This document shows positions 32,776 to 33,014 of a stretch of DNA of 33,014 nt, piece by piece. The translations under genes were made by a program, and so were the position numbers. How positions within the stretch are numbered: the stretch's first letter is position 1; every line of letters starts with the position of its first letter. Source of the stretch: Mycobacterium intermedium. Lineage in GTDB: Bacteria; Actinomycetota; Actinomycetes; Mycobacteriales; Mycobacteriaceae. The DNA lies in the NCBI RefSeq assembly GCF_002086275.1, contig NZ_MVHT01000080.1, positions 1 through 33,014 on the forward strand. The letters run 5' to 3'. The notes beneath the pieces were generated by a model, which ran no database searches, was not told where the DNA came from, and saw nothing but the letters and a program-made list of their open reading frames with translations.

Positions 32776-32845
32776 TCAGATGACTAAGCCCGACTCGACC
32801 AGCCGGCCGACAGTGCGTTCCCCAGACGGCCGGTGGCGTACGGGA

Positions 32846-32950
32846 CTAACTCTGCGCCCGAACCGCTGTCGTTTGCGCAGCGGCCAACGACGGTTCGCCA
32901 TCGAACCGCCGCACTAGCAGCGCCGTGGCCGCTAGGCTGATCACGCTCAT
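32846..32950 (-). CDS. Possible 34-residue small ORF
   Basis: ATG at 32950 follows GAGGA at about 6 bases on the minus strand and opens a 34-residue frame, MSVISLAATALLVRRFDGEP onward to Gln-Ser, ending at TAG. It may be a small gene, a leader peptide or the broken start of a larger gene. Low confidence, since such short frames are common in GC-rich DNA. Confidence 0.25.
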   Translation of the reverse strand: MSVISLAATALLVRRFDGEPSLAAAQTTAVRAQS

Positions 32951-33014
32951 CGAAATTCCTCAGGTGTGCCCGCTGAAAGTCCTCACCTGTGAGCAGGGCT
33001 CAGTGTAGTTGGTG

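Larger units (their letters stand above)
32485..33014. other. Right-end region without a confident gene
   Basis: About 530 bases in which the open frames are short and mostly Arg/Pro-rich shadows. Two minus-strand fragments are listed separately as weak candidates. No tRNA, insertion-sequence end or long repeat was recognised. Confidence 0.55.

Overview
This window is a stretch of mycobacterial chromosome. The evidence is the GC-rich, GTG/TTG-start-rich coding, an HU protein with a long Lys/Ala/Pro tail, a PE-PGRS gene at the left edge, and a gene order that, from memory, matches the M. tuberculosis Rv2964 to Rv2989 segment almost gene for gene. The PE-PGRS gene points to a slow grower. Accessory genes absent from my recollection of that M. 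tuberculosis segment suggest a non-tuberculous species, but I cannot name it.

Left part (1-3470): a truncated PE-PGRS gene on the minus strand, then purU on the plus strand, which appears to lack any canonical start codon at its Shine-Dalgarno site. Next come an extended SDR epimerase/dehydratase (minus) and a 60-residue secreted peptide gene (plus) that ends at a strong hairpin terminator.

Middle-left (3479-12439): minus-strand housekeeping genes coaD, rsmD and pyruvate carboxylase, preceded in transcription order by an oxidative protein-folding pair (VKOR and DsbA-like) whose genes abut or overlap at a GC triplet repeat, and by the esterase lipN. An aldo/keto reductase diverges from lipN. 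Then follows the tightly packed minus-strand unit fakA-like / recG / HNH nuclease.

Middle (16598-21256): zinc-ribbon L28 (rpmB). Between rpmB and ung sits a three-gene accessory block: a short-chain dehydrogenase, a LinA/SnoaL-like NTF2-fold protein and a nitroreductase. After ung and thiL comes a DUF3515-type anchored protein.

Right part (21265-33014): ddl and gpsA on the minus strand. The plus-strand run fbiD (coenzyme F420 synthesis), ppk (polyphosphate) and mutT1 (Nudix plus histidine phosphatase) converges on hupB across a long bidirectional hairpin. leuD and leuC are divergent from an apparently leaderless IclR-family regulator, with clustered TCTC/GAGA half-sites between them. A second IclR-type regulator follows, with a nested inverted repeat upstream. 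The last ~530 bases hold no confident gene, only possible remnants.

Most of the window is ordinary conserved core. The points most worth a second look are the purU start, the two-cysteine secreted peptide, the shared Ala/Pro triplet repeat, the accessory oxidoreductase block and the regulatory palindromes near the two IclR genes. I found no CRISPR array, insertion sequence, rRNA or tRNA. Comparisons with M. tuberculosis are from memory, not from a search.
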